Shown: piece after piece, positions 4,579 through 5,687 of the stretch
How positions within the stretch are numbered: position 1 is the first letter of the stretch
Layout: every line of letters begins with the position of its first letter
NCBI GenBank assembly: GCA_947311605.1
Contig: CAMZLC010000047.1
Location: forward strand, 1-5,687
Length of the DNA stretch: 5,687 nt
Origin: an uncultured Sulfurovum sp.
Lineage (GTDB): Bacteria; Campylobacterota; Campylobacteria; Campylobacterales; Sulfurovaceae
Direction: 5' to 3'
The notes under the pieces: model-generated
Databases searched by the model: none
Told to the model about the DNA's origin: nothing
Seen by the model: only the letters and a program-made list of their open reading frames with translations
Made by a program: the position numbers and the translations under genes

Positions 4579-5687
4579 ACTGCCTCCTTTTCTCGGGATT
4601 GTTGCACCGGCATCTCTCTCTCCGTTTTCCCCTGCAACGCTTTGGCGTACTGCTCCAGTGCATAGGCGAAGGTGCGTACACGGATCTTGATCGAGCCTCC
4701 AGGCTTGTTGGCATCGATATCATGCAGGGTCAGGTGGGGGGTGCGGCTAGCACCCAGTATCTTGTCTATGATCGCATAGGTAGGCGCATCGTGTCCGCAC
4801 TTGAAAGAACTCAGATCTACCACGGCCACATTGGGGTGGCGGGCGGCAAATTTAGCTGCCCAGACCTTTTGGGCAGAGTTGACCGAATAGTTTTCCGGCC
4901 AGACATCGCTGATATCGAACAAACTCCGAATATACCCCGCCTCTATATCCTCTCCAAAATAGCGCATCAGATAGGCTCTCTCCTTGGGGATCGCACGTAT
5001 GGGTATGCTCTTGTAGCCCAGTGCCTGAAACTCTGAAAGCACCTCATGGTTGATCCCCGGATCCGAGTGGTAGGGGCGTCCCAGGAGTAGAATCACCATC
5101 TCTCCCTCTCTTTCTGCCCTCTCCAGTATCTCTCTACCCTCTGCTGCCAGTGCTGCCTCACTCTGCGTGAGTGCTTCTGTTGCCTGTTCCACTGCCCAGT
5201 CGTTCTCATCACGGGTGATACGCAGCCGCTCTCCCCAGGTCGCAAAAAGCTCTTTCTTGAGCAGCTTGGGCGTATCGAAGGAGAGCGTATCATCCATATA
5301 GGTTACACCCGCCTTGGCAAACAGATCCTGCTCCTTGACAAAAGCCGAGTAGACCACCCTGGGCGTACCTGCCACGATCGGACAGGAGGTCTCTGCCTGC
5401 GGATCAGCAATAAACCCTGAAAGTGTCCGAACAGAAGGGAACCAGAGATAGTCATACCTGCGTTTGTCAAAAAGCAGGCTATAGACATGGGATTGTGCTA
5501 CCTTGGCGGGATAACAGGCATCGACTGAACCATACTTGGCACCCTCCAGATACATCTCTTCGTTGGTCACACCCGAGAAGTGTATCTGGGTGCCTGGTAC
5601 ACCCAAAACCTCCAGGTAGGCTCTGAGGAAAGGGGCTACCGAATAGATATTGAGTACCCTGGGGATAGCGATACGCAGTGTCTGACG
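4575..5687 (-). CDS. DUF2229 / activase-related protein, upstream partner of the dehydratase-like gene (5' end beyond the window)
   Basis: The frame is open to the right edge; 370 residues are visible, starting inside RIAIPRVLNIYSVAPFLRAYLE, which matches the DUF2229 opening motif (IGIPR-L-x-x-Y). It continues with ACYPAKVAQSHVYSLL (C58), DYLWFPSVR, SCPIVAGTPRVVYSAF (C102), the GRPYH motif (203-207) with DPGINHEVL, and VDLSSFKCGHDAPT (C297), all typical of the part of large activase proteins after the ATPase domains. A glutamate/alanine-rich helix (about 168-196) links the two halves. A TTG near 5606 could be misread as a start, but homology continues upstream of it. The N-terminal BcrAD/BadFG-type ATPase domains, if fused, would lie beyond the window. 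The protein likely works with the downstream product. Confidence 0.85.
   Translation of the reverse strand, partial: RQTLRIAIPRVLNIYSVAPFLRAYLEVLGVPGTQIHFSGVTNEEMYLEGAKYGSVDACYPAKVAQSHVYSLLFDKRRYDYLWFPSVRTLSGFIADPQAETSCPIVAGTPRVVYSAFVKEQDLFAKAGVTYMDDTLSFDTPKLLKKELFATWGERLRITRDENDWAVEQATEALTQSEAALAAEGREILERAEREGEMVILLLGRPYHSDPGINHEVLSEFQALGYKSIPIRAIPKERAYLMRYFGEDIEAGYIRSLFDISDVWPENYSVNSAQKVWAAKFAARHPNVAVVDLSSFKCGHDAPTYAIIDKILGASRTPHLTLHDIDANKPGGSIKIRVRTFAYALEQYAKALQGKTEREMPVQQSREKEAV

Noticed and set aside
5604..5606. TTG as the start of the right-hand gene
   Set aside because: The frame stays open upstream to the edge and encodes the conserved IPRVLNIY segment, so the gene is simply cut by the window.

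Overview
The window looks like chromosome from a member of the Campylobacterota (epsilonproteobacteria), possibly Sulfurovum-like. The main evidence is the tmRNA tag peptide, ANNTDYRPALAVA, which resembles the NN-T/V-x-x-x-P-A tags of that group. The genus is an inference. Every gene I can support lies on the minus strand, so the biological reading order runs from the right edge to the left.

Right part (2974-5687), host backbone, GC-richer: two tightly coupled genes encode the DUF2229 region and the 2-hydroxyglutaryl-CoA dehydratase D-component-like region of a large activase-type iron-sulfur protein. They overlap by ATGA, and the upstream gene runs off the right edge. They are followed by a weak hairpin and then by ssrA (tmRNA, 2597-2973), complete from acceptor stem to encoded CCA.

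Left part (1-2596), an integrated element, AT-richer and open at the left edge. It begins exactly at the 3' end of ssrA, a classic integration target. From the junction inward it holds: a 204-bp att region with five G5TA repeats in direct and inverted orientation (probable integrase arm sites); a P4-type tyrosine integrase; an unrecognised 220-aa gene that starts inside the integrase stop region from a GTG codon; a perfect 14-bp hairpin terminator; an AlpA-like helix-turn-helix protein; and, one base later, the first 62 codons of a PD-(D/E)XK nuclease related to phage-type Holliday-junction-resolvase-like proteins.

The integrase would insert and excise the element at ssrA. The AlpA-like protein is a candidate excision factor or regulator, and the nuclease is a candidate replication or processing enzyme. 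The layout resembles a P4-like satellite or integrative island, but its body lies beyond the left edge. The least explained item is the 220-aa protein coupled to the integrase.
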